Shown: positions 40,374 to 49,217, numbered from the stretch's first letter. The stretch: DNA of 64,000 bases from Clostridiales bacterium (GCA_902362775.1 CABIXV010000001.1:450654-514653), one strand, 5' to 3'. Translations and numbers: made by a program. The notes: generated from the letters alone by a model not told the origin.

Positions 40374-40403
40374 ATGATAGCATCCACCTATCAGAATTGT
40401 CAA
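40374..40403 (-). promoter_or_regulatory. Promoter of the first MATE gene
   Basis: On the minus strand TTGACA (40403-40398), 18-nt spacer and TATCAT (40379-40374), upstream of the hairpin. Another TTGACA (40364-40359) with a weaker -10 lies further on. Confidence 0.6.
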
Positions 40404-40415
40404 GTGATACTTTAC

Positions 40416-41726
40416 TCATGAGGGAAGCTGATGTTCCAGCGTTCTGTTTTTATGGATTAGAAGCAAACTGAGCAGCATGGCAATGATTTGGGACAAGGGA
40501 ACAGAAATCCAAGTCCCATTCACACTCCCCATGGCATTGGGGAGGATCAGGAGCAGGACGCAGAGCGTCAGCGGCTCCCCATAAATCAGAATGTAGGCCC
40601 AGAGATTTTTCCCCGTCGCATAGAAATAGGCGGTGGTCACCCTGGATACGCTGACAAAGGCAAAGCCGATAATGAAGATCGGCAGGATCTGCGCCACAAG
40701 CACCGCCACCTGCTCGGAGGCACCGAACAGATAGGCCGCGCTGCCCCGCAGCAGGAAAAGGACAACCGAGCAGACGGCCGCTACTCCAAAGGCAAAGCGA
40801 TACGCCAGATTGCGCACAGCTTTTGTGGTATCATGCTTGCCCTCCCCGTAGGCCAGACTGATCAGCGGCTGACTCCCGTCGCTGACGCCCTGCATCAGCA
40901 GCATGACCACAGCAGAAATATAACTGATCGGCGCATAGCAGGTCACAGCGAGATTCCCGCCGAAAATCACGGCGCTCTTATTGAGCAGGATCAGGGTGAT
41001 ATTGGGCGAATAGGTCAGGCCAAAGGGAGAAAGGCCTACTCCCAGAATGCGGGAAGCGAGATAGCCGCCGTCCCCGTCAAACCGAAAAGAGGGGGCATGC
41101 TTTTTGAGGACAAAGAATACAAGGCAGACCAGAAAGGTCATCGCCTGGCCGATTGCCGTGGCGATGGCCGCCCCCATCATCCCCCAGGGCAGCACCCACA
41201 CGAAAAGGTAATCCAGGACGATGTTCGTGATAAAGCCTGTCACCATGGCCGCCATGGCGGTGACCGCCCCGCCCATGTTGCGGATGAACGGGACCAGGCC
41301 GGTCCCCGCGATCTGGAATACCGCCCCATAGCTGACAAAGCGTAGGTACTCGCCGCTGTACTCCAGTATCTCGCCGGACGCGCCGAACAGCCCCAGGATC
41401 TGAGGACCGGCGAACAGGAACAGGGCGGTAAAGAGGATGCTGAAGCCGCCCAGCAGGAGGATCGCCATACCCATGTACTGCTTGCCGCGGTTTTCATTTT
41501 GATTTCCGGCATTGATGGCGTACTCGATTGCGCCGCCCATGCCGACGCCGGTGCCTACCGCCTGCAGAAAAGCCGTCAGCGGATAGGCGATGTTGACCGC
41601 AGCCAGGGCGTCGTCCCCCATCGCGTTTCCAACAAAAAATCCATCGGCAATCGCATAGATGCCGGACAGCGCAAAGGCCAGCATGGATGGGATGACAAAC
41701 CGGAAAAACTCTTTGCGAATGTGCAT
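40416..41726 (-). CDS. MATE-family efflux transporter, second copy
   Basis: A 436-aa MATE protein (FFRFVIPSMLAFALSGIYAIADGFFVGNA...). It is only distantly similar to the neighbouring MATE protein. It lies one base after the MarR stop with GGAGGTGA upstream, so MarR and pump form one operon under the MarR operator at 42178-42201. Confidence 0.92.
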   Translation of the reverse strand: MHIRKEFFRFVIPSMLAFALSGIYAIADGFFVGNAMGDDALAAVNIAYPLTAFLQAVGTGVGMGGAIEYAINAGNQNENRGKQYMGMAILLLGGFSILFTALFLFAGPQILGLFGASGEILEYSGEYLRFVSYGAVFQIAGTGLVPFIRNMGGAVTAMAAMVTGFITNIVLDYLFVWVLPWGMMGAAIATAIGQAMTFLVCLVFFVLKKHAPSFRFDGDGGYLASRILGVGLSPFGLTYSPNITLILLNKSAVIFGGNLAVTCYAPISYISAVVMLLMQGVSDGSQPLISLAYGEGKHDTTKAVRNLAYRFAFGVAAVCSVVLFLLRGSAAYLFGASEQVAVLVAQILPIFIIGFAFVSVSRVTTAYFYATGKNLWAYILIYGEPLTLCVLLLILPNAMGSVNGTWISVPLSQIIAMLLSLLLIHKNRTLEHQLPS

Positions 41727-41727
41727 G

Positions 41728-42162
41728 TCAGCCGCTCACCTCCCTGAAATGCCGGTTATAGAGGGCGGTGTGCTCAATCAACTGTTCCGCCCGGTCCAGT
41801 CCCAGCCGGAGCCAAACCTGTGCCTCGTGCTCCTGAAGCGCCTGGGCGATCTGCACTGCCTGTGTACTCCCCTTGGGAGTCAGAGAAAGTTTCCTGCTTC
41901 TGCGATCCTGCTCCGAAACCTTGAGTTCCAGCCATCCCTTGTCTGTCAGCGTTTTGATAATCGCATTGACGGTCTGCTTGGGGATCGCAAACCGCTGGCA
42001 GATGTCTTTTTGGAGTACCGCGCCGTCAGCCTCGACAATCGAAAGGATTACCAGCAGTTCATAAAGGGACATTCCCCGCTGCCGGGCCCAGGTTTCATAG
42101 AGTTGGTTGGTTTCGATCCACAGGGCATTATATTGAGCACTGAGCTGATGTAGTTGATCCAT
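41728..42162 (-). CDS. MarR-family repressor of the MATE pump
   Basis: A 144-aa winged-helix protein with the MarR core (LQKDICQRFAIPKQTVNAIIKTLTDKGWLEL, then a wing with SEQDRRSRKLSLTPKG). It is co-transcribed with the MATE gene and its promoter carries a matching palindrome, so autoregulation with induction by a pump substrate is likely. Confidence 0.92.
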   Translation of the reverse strand: MDQLHQLSAQYNALWIETNQLYETWARQRGMSLYELLVILSIVEADGAVLQKDICQRFAIPKQTVNAIIKTLTDKGWLELKVSEQDRRSRKLSLTPKGSTQAVQIAQALQEHEAQVWLRLGLDRAEQLIEHTALYNRHFREVSG

Positions 42163-42177
42163 AGGCCGTCTCCTTAT

Positions 42178-42228
42178 AATTGGTCTAAATCAAGACTAAT
42201 TATAAAATGGAAACAAGCAGATTGTCAA
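42178..42228 (-). promoter_or_regulatory. MarR promoter and palindromic operator
   Basis: On the minus strand TTGACA (42228-42223), 18-nt spacer and TATAAT (42204-42199). The palindrome AATTGGTCT-N6-AGACTAATT (42178-42201, one mismatch) covers the -10 and start. It is distinct from the GTTAG-type metal operator. Confidence 0.75.
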
Positions 42229-42319
42229 GACCTCTCTCATAGGCCGGATCGCAGTAGTTCAAATTTGTAGCCTGTATTCTGCCTTGATTTCTGCTTACTG
42301 GTACTTGAATGTCCAATGC

Positions 42320-42348
42320 TTGACTTTTAAGACAGTTTCTTTTATACT
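42320..42348 (+). promoter_or_regulatory. Promoter of the cytidylate-kinase-like gene
   Basis: TTGACT (42320-42325), 17-nt spacer and TATACT (42343-42348). Confidence 0.65.
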
Positions 42349-42390
42349 GAGCTAAAAAGTACAGAAACAGACTTTTGGAGGAACTGCCGT

Positions 42391-43011
42391 ATGGAGAAAA
42401 TCCTGATCACGATTGGGCGCCAGTTTGGGAGCGGCGGCCGTGAGATCGGAAAGAAAATCGCACGGGAATTAGAGATCCCTTACTATGACAAAGAACTGCT
42501 GGCCGTAGCCGCAAAGGAGAGCGGGCTTGCGCTGGACTTTCTCCAGGACATGGACGAAAAGCATCCGCACAGCTTGCTTTACTCTCTTTGTGTGGGGCGG
42601 CCGAATCTGGCGCTGGGGAACTGCAATATTTCGGTGGAGCGTATGGCGTCCAAGGCCCAGCGGGAGGCTGTGCTTCATGTCGCCGGCCAGGGGAGCTGCG
42701 TCATTGTGGGCCGCGGCGCGGACTACATCCTGCGAAATGAAGACCGCCTGTTCCGGGTCTTTGTTTCTGCCGGCATAGACTTCCGCGTTCAGCGTGTGGT
42801 CAAACGCGACGGTATATCGGAGGCGGAGGCTCGTGACCGAATCAGGAGCATGGACAAGGCCCGGAGTGCCTATTATAATTTCAATACGGAGCAGAAATGG
42901 GGCGCCGTGCAGAATTATGATCTGTGCCTCAATGTTTCCCAGTGGGGCACGGACGGCTCGGTGGAACTGATTCTCCGTGCGCTCTGGCAGGTATATCCCG
43001 ACTTGTGCTGA
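42391..43011 (+). CDS. Cytidylate-kinase-like protein
   Basis: A 206-aa P-loop kinase-like protein: ITIGRQFGSGGREIGKKIA at the N-terminus (P-loop GSGGREIG), YYDKELL, VIVGRGADYIL and a lid region RDRIRSMDKARSAYYNF. This is the cytidylate-kinase-like family (Cytidylate_kin2) seen in gut Clostridia; a nucleotide substrate has not been shown for most members. It is monocistronic with its own promoter and terminator. A diverged copy of its last 23 codons occurs at 44517-44591. Confidence 0.88.
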   Translation: MEKILITIGRQFGSGGREIGKKIARELEIPYYDKELLAVAAKESGLALDFLQDMDEKHPHSLLYSLCVGRPNLALGNCNISVERMASKAQREAVLHVAGQGSCVIVGRGADYILRNEDRLFRVFVSAGIDFRVQRVVKRDGISEAEARDRIRSMDKARSAYYNFNTEQKWGAVQNYDLCLNVSQWGTDGSVELILRALWQVYPDLC

Positions 43012-43028
43012 CAAAATAGCGCAGACAA

Positions 43029-43070
43029 TAACGACAGCCTCGAAACTGAGGCTGTCGTTACTCTACTTTT
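43029..43070 (+). terminator. Terminator after the kinase-like gene
   Basis: A 13-bp perfect stem TAACGACAGCCTC/GAGGCTGTCGTTA with a 6-nt loop, followed by CTCTACTTTT. Confidence 0.8.
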
Positions 43071-43129
43071 ATAAATTATTATAGGAATACGCTTTACACC
43101 GCATATTATGTTCATGCTGAAATCAGTAA

Positions 43130-43897
43130 CTACAAATAATTGACGGCCAGCATGACGATACCGAGAAGCGTAAGGATAGCGCCGGTAGCCCGGTTGAGGA
43201 CGGTCGGGCTGGCCTTGTTGGCAAACTTGGCCGCTATTCGGGCCCAGAGCAGAGTGGAGAGTACGCAGAACACCAGGCACCAGAGATCCGGCGCACCGCC
43301 AATGGCAAAGTGGCTCACCGCGCCGGTGAGCGCGGTGAAAGTCATAATGAATACGCTGGTGCCCACCGCAGTCTTGAGTTCATAGCCCAGGACGCTGGTG
43401 AGGAGGAGCAGCATCATCATGCCGCCGCCCGCGCCTACAAAGCCGCAGATAAAGCCGACGAGGGTACCGCAGATCACGGACTGGATAACACGCTTCCGGG
43501 GACTGGTATTCCCCATAGACTCCTTGGTGGTCATCACGGGCCGGACGAGAAATTTGATGCCCAGAAGGAAGGTCATGAACACAGAGAAGCCGCCCAGCGT
43601 GGCGTTGGGGAGAAGACTGGCGACCCAACTCCCCACCAAGGTGAACAAGAGGACCGTGGCCATCATCACGAGGCCGTTTTTGATGTCCAGGTTTTTGTTT
43701 TTATAATAGATATAGGCGCTGACCGCACTGGCAAGCACATCGCTGGCCAGTGCGATGCCCACCGCCTGGTATGCGGGTATATGCAGGAATGTGATAAGCA
43801 TGGGGGAAATGACGGCCGCGGCGCTCATGCCCGCAAAGCCGGTCCCCAGGCCGGCGCCGATCCCGGCCACGAAGCAGATGAAAAAGGTGTAGAGCAT
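43130..43897 (-). CDS. TauE/SafE-family membrane exporter
   Basis: A 255-aa protein with about eight helices in two repeats. Each repeat starts with a Gly-rich turn (GIGAGLGTGFAGMSAAAV and GFICGFVGAGGGMMMLLLL), the TauE/SafE signature. The family exports sulfite, sulfoacetate and other organic anions. It is preceded three bases upstream by a MarR regulator, suggesting drug- or anion-induced export. Confidence 0.9.
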   Translation of the reverse strand: MLYTFFICFVAGIGAGLGTGFAGMSAAAVISPMLITFLHIPAYQAVGIALASDVLASAVSAYIYYKNKNLDIKNGLVMMATVLLFTLVGSWVASLLPNATLGGFSVFMTFLLGIKFLVRPVMTTKESMGNTSPRKRVIQSVICGTLVGFICGFVGAGGGMMMLLLLTSVLGYELKTAVGTSVFIMTFTALTGAVSHFAIGGAPDLWCLVFCVLSTLLWARIAAKFANKASPTVLNRATGAILTLLGIVMLAVNYL

Positions 43898-43900
43898 TGC

Positions 43901-44332
43901 TTAGGCATCTCCTTTGAATGCAAGGCGCAGATTTTCGCCGATGCGGGTGAAGGCGGATTCCAGGGCGGCCCGCTCCTCTGTGGTCATCCCCTGGGAAAGC
44001 TGTGCGCGCAGCGCGGCCTGAGCGGCCTGTCCGTCGGCTACGGCAGACGAGGAGGCAGGCAGAAGGCGGAGGTGGGCGCTCTTTCGATTTCCGGGGAGGT
44101 AGCTCTGCTCCAACCACCCCCGGCGGATCAGGGAGTGAATCGAGACGGACACATGGGATTTGGTAAGTCTCCGCCGCTCCACAATATCGGCGGCGGTATC
44201 ATAGGCCGGCGCGTTGGCCAGGAAGAGCAGGATGTCCAGCTCCATCCGGGTGAGGTCCCATCGCTGAGCGATGGGGTCCATCGTCTGATCATAAAGCCGC
44301 TTGAACAGAAAAAGATGGTCCCAGAATTCCAT
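43901..44332 (-). CDS. MarR-family regulator of the TauE gene
   Basis: A 143-aa MarR protein (IVERRRLTKSHVSVSIHSLIRRGWLEQSYLPGNRKSAHLRL). AAGGAGGGC precedes the ATG at 44332. The promoter carries a palindrome over the start region, so it probably represses itself and the exporter gene. The longer open frame adds eight residues without a site. Confidence 0.88.
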   Translation of the reverse strand: MEFWDHLFLFKRLYDQTMDPIAQRWDLTRMELDILLFLANAPAYDTAADIVERRRLTKSHVSVSIHSLIRRGWLEQSYLPGNRKSAHLRLLPASSSAVADGQAAQAALRAQLSQGMTTEERAALESAFTRIGENLRLAFKGDA

Positions 44333-44376
44333 CTTCGCCCTCCTTCCCCGCATCATGAAGCAGCAGGTCTATTATT

Positions 44377-44427
44377 GTTCTATTCAGAACTATAATGCAG
44401 TATAAAGGTGCGGGTCAATTTTGTCAA
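44377..44427 (-). promoter_or_regulatory. Promoter and palindrome of the MarR-TauE operon
   Basis: On the minus strand TTGACA (44427-44422), 17-nt spacer and TATACT (44404-44399), followed by GTTCT-GAAT-AGAAC (44390-44377), extended by TAT/ATA on each side. Confidence 0.7.
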
Positions 44428-44501
44428 GAGGGGTGTTTAATGGGGGATGTTATCCTCTTATACTTCCTTGATTGAGCGAAATTTCGCGTGGAGAGCTATG
44501 C

Positions 44502-44591
44502 ATGACGGACAAAGCCCAGTGGGGTACGGACGGCTCGGCGGAGTTGATCTTCCGTGCGCTCCGGCAGGCATATCCCAACTTATGCGAATAA
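44502..44591 (+). pseudogene. Diverged 3' fragment of the cytidylate-kinase-like gene
   Basis: From 44517 the frame reads QWGTDGSAELIFRALRQAYP and ends at 44591, matching the last 23 codons of the gene at 42391-43011 at about 80% of bases. An in-frame ATG at 44502 opens it but no ribosome site is seen. It borders the TauE/MarR segment on the right. Confidence 0.75.
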
Positions 44592-44662
44592 CAAAAAACA
44601 AAAAGTAAAGAAGAAAACGGCCTTTGTTTCATGCAGGGGTCGTTTTTTGATTGACGGCCCTC

Positions 44663-44722
44663 TTGACAGTTCAGACTCAAAGTGTTATATTCAAAACATC
44701 GTTATAAAACGCCGTTTTGAAT
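44663..44722 (+). promoter_or_regulatory. TetR promoter with tandem operator boxes
   Basis: TTGACA (44663-44668), 17-nt spacer and TATATT (44686-44691). Two boxes follow: AAAACATCGTTAT (imperfect) and AAAACGCCGTTTT (perfect AAAACG-C-CGTTTT). Together they lie inside a 34-bp inverted repeat with 9-bp arms ATTCAAAAC/GTTTTGAAT (44689-44722). Confidence 0.75.
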
Positions 44723-44735
44723 AGGAGGAATGACA

Positions 44736-45359
44736 GTGGCAAAGCAAAAATCGGGCGTCTATGACCGGGTGCTGGAGTGCGCCAAGGAGGAGTTTTTGTC
44801 CAAGGGGTTTCTGGACGCTTCTCTGCGCACCATAGCTCAGGAGGCAGATACCAGCACCGGCTCTATCTACACTCGGTTTGGAGACAAGGAGGGGCTGTTC
44901 CGGGCCATCGCGGAGCCGGTGGTGGATCAGTTCAAGGCCATGTTCCGCAGGGTGCAGGAGGATTTTCACCAGCTCAGCGAGGAGGAACAGCGTGCGGATA
45001 TGGGACAGTACACCGCCCGCCACCAGGAGGAAATGCTGGACTACATCTACGACCACTTTGATGTGTTCCGTCTGCTGCTGGACGGGGCCCACGGCACCCG
45101 CTTTGCCTGTTTCCTGGATGAGCTGGTGGACATCGAGGTGGAGTACACCTACAAGTACATGGAGGTCATCGGCTGTGAGAGCGTCAAGTCCGGCCTGGTG
45201 ACGGAGGAGTTTATCCACATCATCGTCACCGCCTACTTCAACGGCATGTTTGAGGTGGTGCGGCATAACATGGACCGCGCCGCCGCCCACCGCTATGTCA
45301 AGATGCTCAACCGTTACCATATGGCTGGGTTTTCCACCGTGTTTGACCCTCAGCCCTGA
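44736..45359 (+). CDS. TetR/AcrR-family repressor
   Basis: A 207-aa TetR protein with the N-terminal HTH (VLECAKEEFLSKGFLDASLRTIAQEADTS... GSIYTRFGDKEGLF). I prefer the GTG at 44736, seven bases after AGGAGG; the ATG at 44730 abuts that site. It precedes the ABC transporter pair by about 80 bp, and its own promoter carries tandem boxes, so autoregulation is likely. Confidence 0.9.
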   Translation: MAKQKSGVYDRVLECAKEEFLSKGFLDASLRTIAQEADTSTGSIYTRFGDKEGLFRAIAEPVVDQFKAMFRRVQEDFHQLSEEEQRADMGQYTARHQEEMLDYIYDHFDVFRLLLDGAHGTRFACFLDELVDIEVEYTYKYMEVIGCESVKSGLVTEEFIHIIVTAYFNGMFEVVRHNMDRAAAHRYVKMLNRYHMAGFSTVFDPQP

Positions 45360-45403
45360 CAAGAGGCTGTGCCTTTGGGTACAGCTCTCTCATTTACACA
45401 AAA

Positions 45404-45419
45404 GTTAGCAATTACTAAC
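45404..45419 (+). promoter_or_regulatory. GTTAG-type operator of the ABC transporter pair
   Basis: A perfect palindrome GTTAG-CAATTA-CTAAC, 20 bp before the first ABC gene. Only weak promoter elements (TACACA at 45395-45400) lie ahead, so the pair may also be read from the TetR promoter. Confidence 0.75.
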
Positions 45420-45438
45420 CAAAAAGGAGGAGTTTGTT

Positions 45439-47181
45439 ATGAAACAGAAAAGCCCCATGCTCCGTCTGTGGGCGCTGGGAGAGGGACAACAGGGCGGCCT
45501 GAAGCGGGCGGTCCTGTCCGCTGTGGTGGGGGTACTGTTTGGGATGCTCCCCTACTTTGCCGCGGCTCAGATCATTCTCGGCCTATTGTCTGGGAACCAG
45601 GAATCCTCGTTCTACCTGACCTGGTGCGCAGTGGCGCTCGTGGGCTTCCTGCTTCGGGCCACCCTGTATTCCCTGGCCCTGTCCCAATCCCACAAGGCCA
45701 CCTTTGCCATCCTGAAATCCATCCGGGAGAAAGTGCTGGAGAAACTGCCAAAGATGCCTCTGGGTACGATTCTGGACACCTCCAGCGGCCAGATGAAGCA
45801 GGTCATCGTGGATCAGGTGGAGAGCATGGAGCGGCCCCTGGCCCATCTTCTGCCGGAGATGACCGCCAATGTGCTGGGGCCGGTGTGCATCCTGATCTAT
45901 CTGTTCGTGCTGGACTGGCGGATGGCCCTGTTGAGCCTGGTATCCATCCCGGTGGGCATGGCCTTCATGATGGCGGTGATGGCCGGCTACGGCAAGCAGT
46001 ACGAGGGCTCAGTCAAAACCACCCAGGCCATGAACAGTGCCATTGTGGAGTACATCGGCGGCATTGAGGTCATCAAGGCGTTTAACCAGGGCAAGCAGTC
46101 CTATGCCCGCTTCTCCGACAGCGTAAAGGCCAACGCCTCCTACTTCTACCATTGGATGAAGAGCTGCCAGATGCCGGTCTCTTTGGCCCGTGCCATCTCG
46201 CCCACCACCATGATCACCATTCTGCCGGTGGGCTGGCTCCTCTATACCGGAGGGAGTTTGCCCATCGAGACCTTTATCACCACCATCGTCCTGTCCCTGG
46301 GCATTGCCGGGCCCCTGCTGGCCGCCATGGACTTTGTGGACAGTCTCGCCAAGGTGGGCACCATCGTGGGCTCGGTGGACGCCATTTTGAACGGAGCGGA
46401 GCAGGACCACGGGGAAACGCCGGCGGAGTTCCAGGGGCGGGACATCCAGCTCTCCCATGTGTCCTTCGGCTACCACGCGGACAAGGAAGTGCTCCACGAT
46501 GTATCTCTCACCATCCCCGCCGGGATCATGACCGCCTTTGTAGGGCCCTCCGGCTCCGGCAAGTCCACCATCGCCAAGCTGATCGCCGGCTTCTGGGATG
46601 TGACCTCCGGCTCCATCACTCTGGGCGGGCAGGACTTGAAGCGGGTCCCGCTGAAGCAGCTCTATGACCAGGTGGCCTTTGTCTCACAGGATAACTACCT
46701 CTTTGACGAGAGTATCCGGGAGAACATCCGCATGGGCCGCCCGGCGGCCACCGACGCCGAGGTGGAGGCCGTGTCAAAAGCCGCCGGGTGCGACGCCTTT
46801 ATCCGGGGCCTGGAGCAAGGCTATGACACGGTGGTAGGCGGAGGCGGCGCCCATCTGTCCGGCGGCGAGCGTCAGCGCATCGCCATCGCCCGGGCCATGC
46901 TCAAGGACGCGCCCATTGTGGTGCTGGACGAGGCGACCGCCTACATAGACCCCGAGAACGAGGCCGTGGTCCAGCAGGCCGTGGGCAGGCTGGTGGCGGG
47001 AAAGACCGTGCTGGTCATCGCCCACCGCCTCAGCACCATCACCGGCGCGGATCAGATCGTGGTAGTCAATGGCGGCCGCATCCAGGATGTGGGCACCCAC
47101 GGGGAACTTTTGAAGAACTGCCCGCTGTATCAGGAGATGTGGCGGGCGCATATGGGCGCAAAGGAGGGAGAGCAGGCATGA
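45439..47181 (+). CDS. ABC transporter permease-ATPase, siderophore type, subunit 1
   Basis: A 580-aa half-transporter with six N-terminal helices and a C-terminal ATPase: Walker A GPSGSGKST, Q-loop VSQDNYLF, signature LSGGERQR and Walker B VLDEATAYIDPENE. The fold is that of type IV exporters, but the DPENE ending and pairing resemble YbtP/YbtQ and IrtA/IrtB, which import siderophores. It overlaps subunit 2 by four bases. Direction of transport is inferred only from this resemblance and the metal operator upstream. Confidence 0.88.
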   Translation: MKQKSPMLRLWALGEGQQGGLKRAVLSAVVGVLFGMLPYFAAAQIILGLLSGNQESSFYLTWCAVALVGFLLRATLYSLALSQSHKATFAILKSIREKVLEKLPKMPLGTILDTSSGQMKQVIVDQVESMERPLAHLLPEMTANVLGPVCILIYLFVLDWRMALLSLVSIPVGMAFMMAVMAGYGKQYEGSVKTTQAMNSAIVEYIGGIEVIKAFNQGKQSYARFSDSVKANASYFYHWMKSCQMPVSLARAISPTTMITILPVGWLLYTGGSLPIETFITTIVLSLGIAGPLLAAMDFVDSLAKVGTIVGSVDAILNGAEQDHGETPAEFQGRDIQLSHVSFGYHADKEVLHDVSLTIPAGIMTAFVGPSGSGKSTIAKLIAGFWDVTSGSITLGGQDLKRVPLKQLYDQVAFVSQDNYLFDESIRENIRMGRPAATDAEVEAVSKAAGCDAFIRGLEQGYDTVVGGGGAHLSGGERQRIAIARAMLKDAPIVVLDEATAYIDPENEAVVQQAVGRLVAGKTVLVIAHRLSTITGADQIVVVNGGRIQDVGTHGELLKNCPLYQEMWRAHMGAKEGEQA

Positions 47182-48908
47182 TCGGTGTTTTGAAAAAAAT
47201 CTGGGACTTTGCCGGAGAGGAGCAGGGCAATATCCGAAGGTCCATGATTTTAGGCTTCTTTTACGCGGTGTTCCACATGTTCCAGATCGCGGCCATCTAT
47301 GTGGTGGTGCTGGCCCTTGTGGGCGGCTCCACAGACTCCGCCCCGGCCTGGCAGGCGCTGGGACTTCTGCTGGCCAGCATTCTGGGCCGTGCGGTCCTCA
47401 ACCGCTTCAGCCAGCTCCAGCAGACCCACGCCGGCTATTTCATGGTGGCGAACAAGCGCATTTCCATCGGTGACAAGCTCAAGCGGGTCCCCATGGGCTA
47501 TTTCAACGACCAGAGTTTGGGAGAGCTCACCGGCATTACCACCACCGTTCTGGACGAGGTGGAGAGCACCGGCCCCATGGTGCTGGTCGGTATCCTGGGC
47601 GGCCTGATCAACTCCGCTGTTATGCTGCTGTGCGTCCTGTTCTGGGACTGGCGGATCGGCCTGCTGGCCCTGGCGGGGATGCTGGTGTATCTGGCCCTCC
47701 TCTCCGGAATGGAGAAGCAGTCCGCCAAGATTGCCCCCAAGTGCCAGCGAGACGAGGCCCGGCTGGTGGAGGCGGTGCTGGAACAGCTCCAGGGCATGAG
47801 TGTCATCAAGTCCTTTAACCTGACCGGAAAGGGTGACAAGCGGGTGCGGCAGGCGCTGGAGGACAGCAGGGCGAACAATCTGGCGGTGGAGAAGCTGTTC
47901 ACTCCCTATATCTGGGGCCAGGAGATGGTCCTCCACCTGTTCAGCGTTCTAATTCTGGCGGCGTCGGTGGGGCTGTGCCTGACGAGAGCCATGTCCCTCG
48001 CCAATGCGCTGATGGCGGTCATCGTCTCCTTCCTGATTTTTTCCCAAATCCAGTCCGCGGGCAGCGGCGTGTCTGCCCTGCGTCTGGTGGGCAGCTCCAT
48101 CGACCACGCCAACCAGGTGGACGACATCCCGGAGATGGATCAGCGCGGCACGGCCATCCGCCCGGAGAGCCACGAGATTGTATTCAACCATGTGAACTTC
48201 TCCTATGGAAGCCGCCCCATCCTCAAGGATGTGTCACTGACTATCCCAGACCGGACCACCACCGCCATTGTGGGGCCCTCCGGCTCCGGCAAGACCACCC
48301 TCTGCAACCTGATCGCCCGGTTTTGGGATGTGGACGGCGGCCGTGTGACCATCGGTGGCCGGGATGTGCGGGAGTACACGCTGGAGTCCCTCATGGAGCA
48401 GGTAAGTATGGTGTTCCAGCGGGTGTACCTCTTTGCCGACACAGTGGAGAACAACATCAAGTTCGGCTGCCCGGGCGCTACCCATGAACAGGTGGTGGAG
48501 GCCGCAAAAAAGGCGTGCTGCCACGACTTCATCTCTGCCCTGCCGGATGGATATGACACGGTGATTGGCGAGGGCGGCGCCACACTCTCCGGCGGCGAGA
48601 AGCAGCGCATCTCCATTGCTCGGTGCCTCTTAAAGGACGCGCCCATCGTCATCTTTGACGAGGCCACGGCCAATGTGGACCCCGAGAATGAGGGCCAGCT
48701 TCAAAAGGCTATGGAAGCCCTGACGCGGGAGAAAACCGTGCTGATGATCGCCCACCGGCTCAAGACGGTGCGGGGTGCGGATCAGATTCTGGTGGTGGAT
48801 CAGGGCCGCATCGTCCAAAGGGGCACCCATGAGGAACTGATCCAGCAGGCGGGCATCTACCGGGATTTCGTCTCCGAGCGAACGGAGTCCAGCCGCTGGA
48901 CACTTTGA
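47178..48908 (+). CDS. ABC transporter permease-ATPase, siderophore type, subunit 2
   Basis: A 576-aa half-transporter: Walker A GPSGSGKTT, Q-loop VFQRVYLFAD, signature LSGGEKQR and Walker B FDEATANVDPENE. It forms a heterodimer with subunit 1, to which it is coupled by an ATGA overlap. The start at 47178 is chosen for that overlap and the AAGGAGGGAG upstream. A hairpin follows the gene. Confidence 0.88.
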   Translation: MIGVLKKIWDFAGEEQGNIRRSMILGFFYAVFHMFQIAAIYVVVLALVGGSTDSAPAWQALGLLLASILGRAVLNRFSQLQQTHAGYFMVANKRISIGDKLKRVPMGYFNDQSLGELTGITTTVLDEVESTGPMVLVGILGGLINSAVMLLCVLFWDWRIGLLALAGMLVYLALLSGMEKQSAKIAPKCQRDEARLVEAVLEQLQGMSVIKSFNLTGKGDKRVRQALEDSRANNLAVEKLFTPYIWGQEMVLHLFSVLILAASVGLCLTRAMSLANALMAVIVSFLIFSQIQSAGSGVSALRLVGSSIDHANQVDDIPEMDQRGTAIRPESHEIVFNHVNFSYGSRPILKDVSLTIPDRTTTAIVGPSGSGKTTLCNLIARFWDVDGGRVTIGGRDVREYTLESLMEQVSMVFQRVYLFADTVENNIKFGCPGATHEQVVEAAKKACCHDFISALPDGYDTVIGEGGATLSGGEKQRISIARCLLKDAPIVIFDEATANVDPENEGQLQKAMEALTREKTVLMIAHRLKTVRGADQILVVDQGRIVQRGTHEELIQQAGIYRDFVSERTESSRWTL

Positions 48909-48922
48909 TTGAAAAAGACAAC

Positions 48923-48958
48923 GCCGCGGTGCGGGTATTCTATTACCTGCACCGCGGC
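48923..48958 (+). terminator. Hairpin after the ABC pair
   Basis: GCCGCGGTGC/GCACCGCGGC with near-paired GGGT/ACC inside. The T-run is missing on the plus strand, so termination may be weak. From here to 49217 I see only the promoter at 49123-49152; open frames in that stretch lack ribosome sites. Confidence 0.5.
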
Positions 48959-49122
48959 TGTCTGATCAGAGAATATTCAGATTTTTAGGATGCTGGAGAG
49001 ATGAGGCCTTTTGCAAGCGTGAGTGACATATGTTCACTTCGGTGTCCGAGTCTCTTTTGCGCTAATTTTGAGTGCCTGCATTGGAAACGCAAGGGAAAAA
49101 GCATCCAAACCATCCCGCACAG

Positions 49123-49152
49123 TTGCATTTTCCGTGAGTTCCCTGTTATAAT
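49123..49152 (+). promoter_or_regulatory. Promoter of the 68-aa gene and HU
   Basis: TTGCAT (49123-49128), 18-nt spacer and perfect TATAAT (49147-49152). Confidence 0.65.
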
Positions 49153-49217
49153 ACCAGCAGGAAAACGGTTGGAGCGCGGCGTGGTTTGGCTCGGAATATC
49201 AAATAGGAGGTATTTCG

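Noticed and set aside
42178..42201. Palindrome AATTGGTCT-N6-AGACTAATT as another member of the metal regulon
   Set aside because: Half-sites are different from GTTAG/CTAAC and the site lies on the MarR promoter, so it is assigned to MarR.
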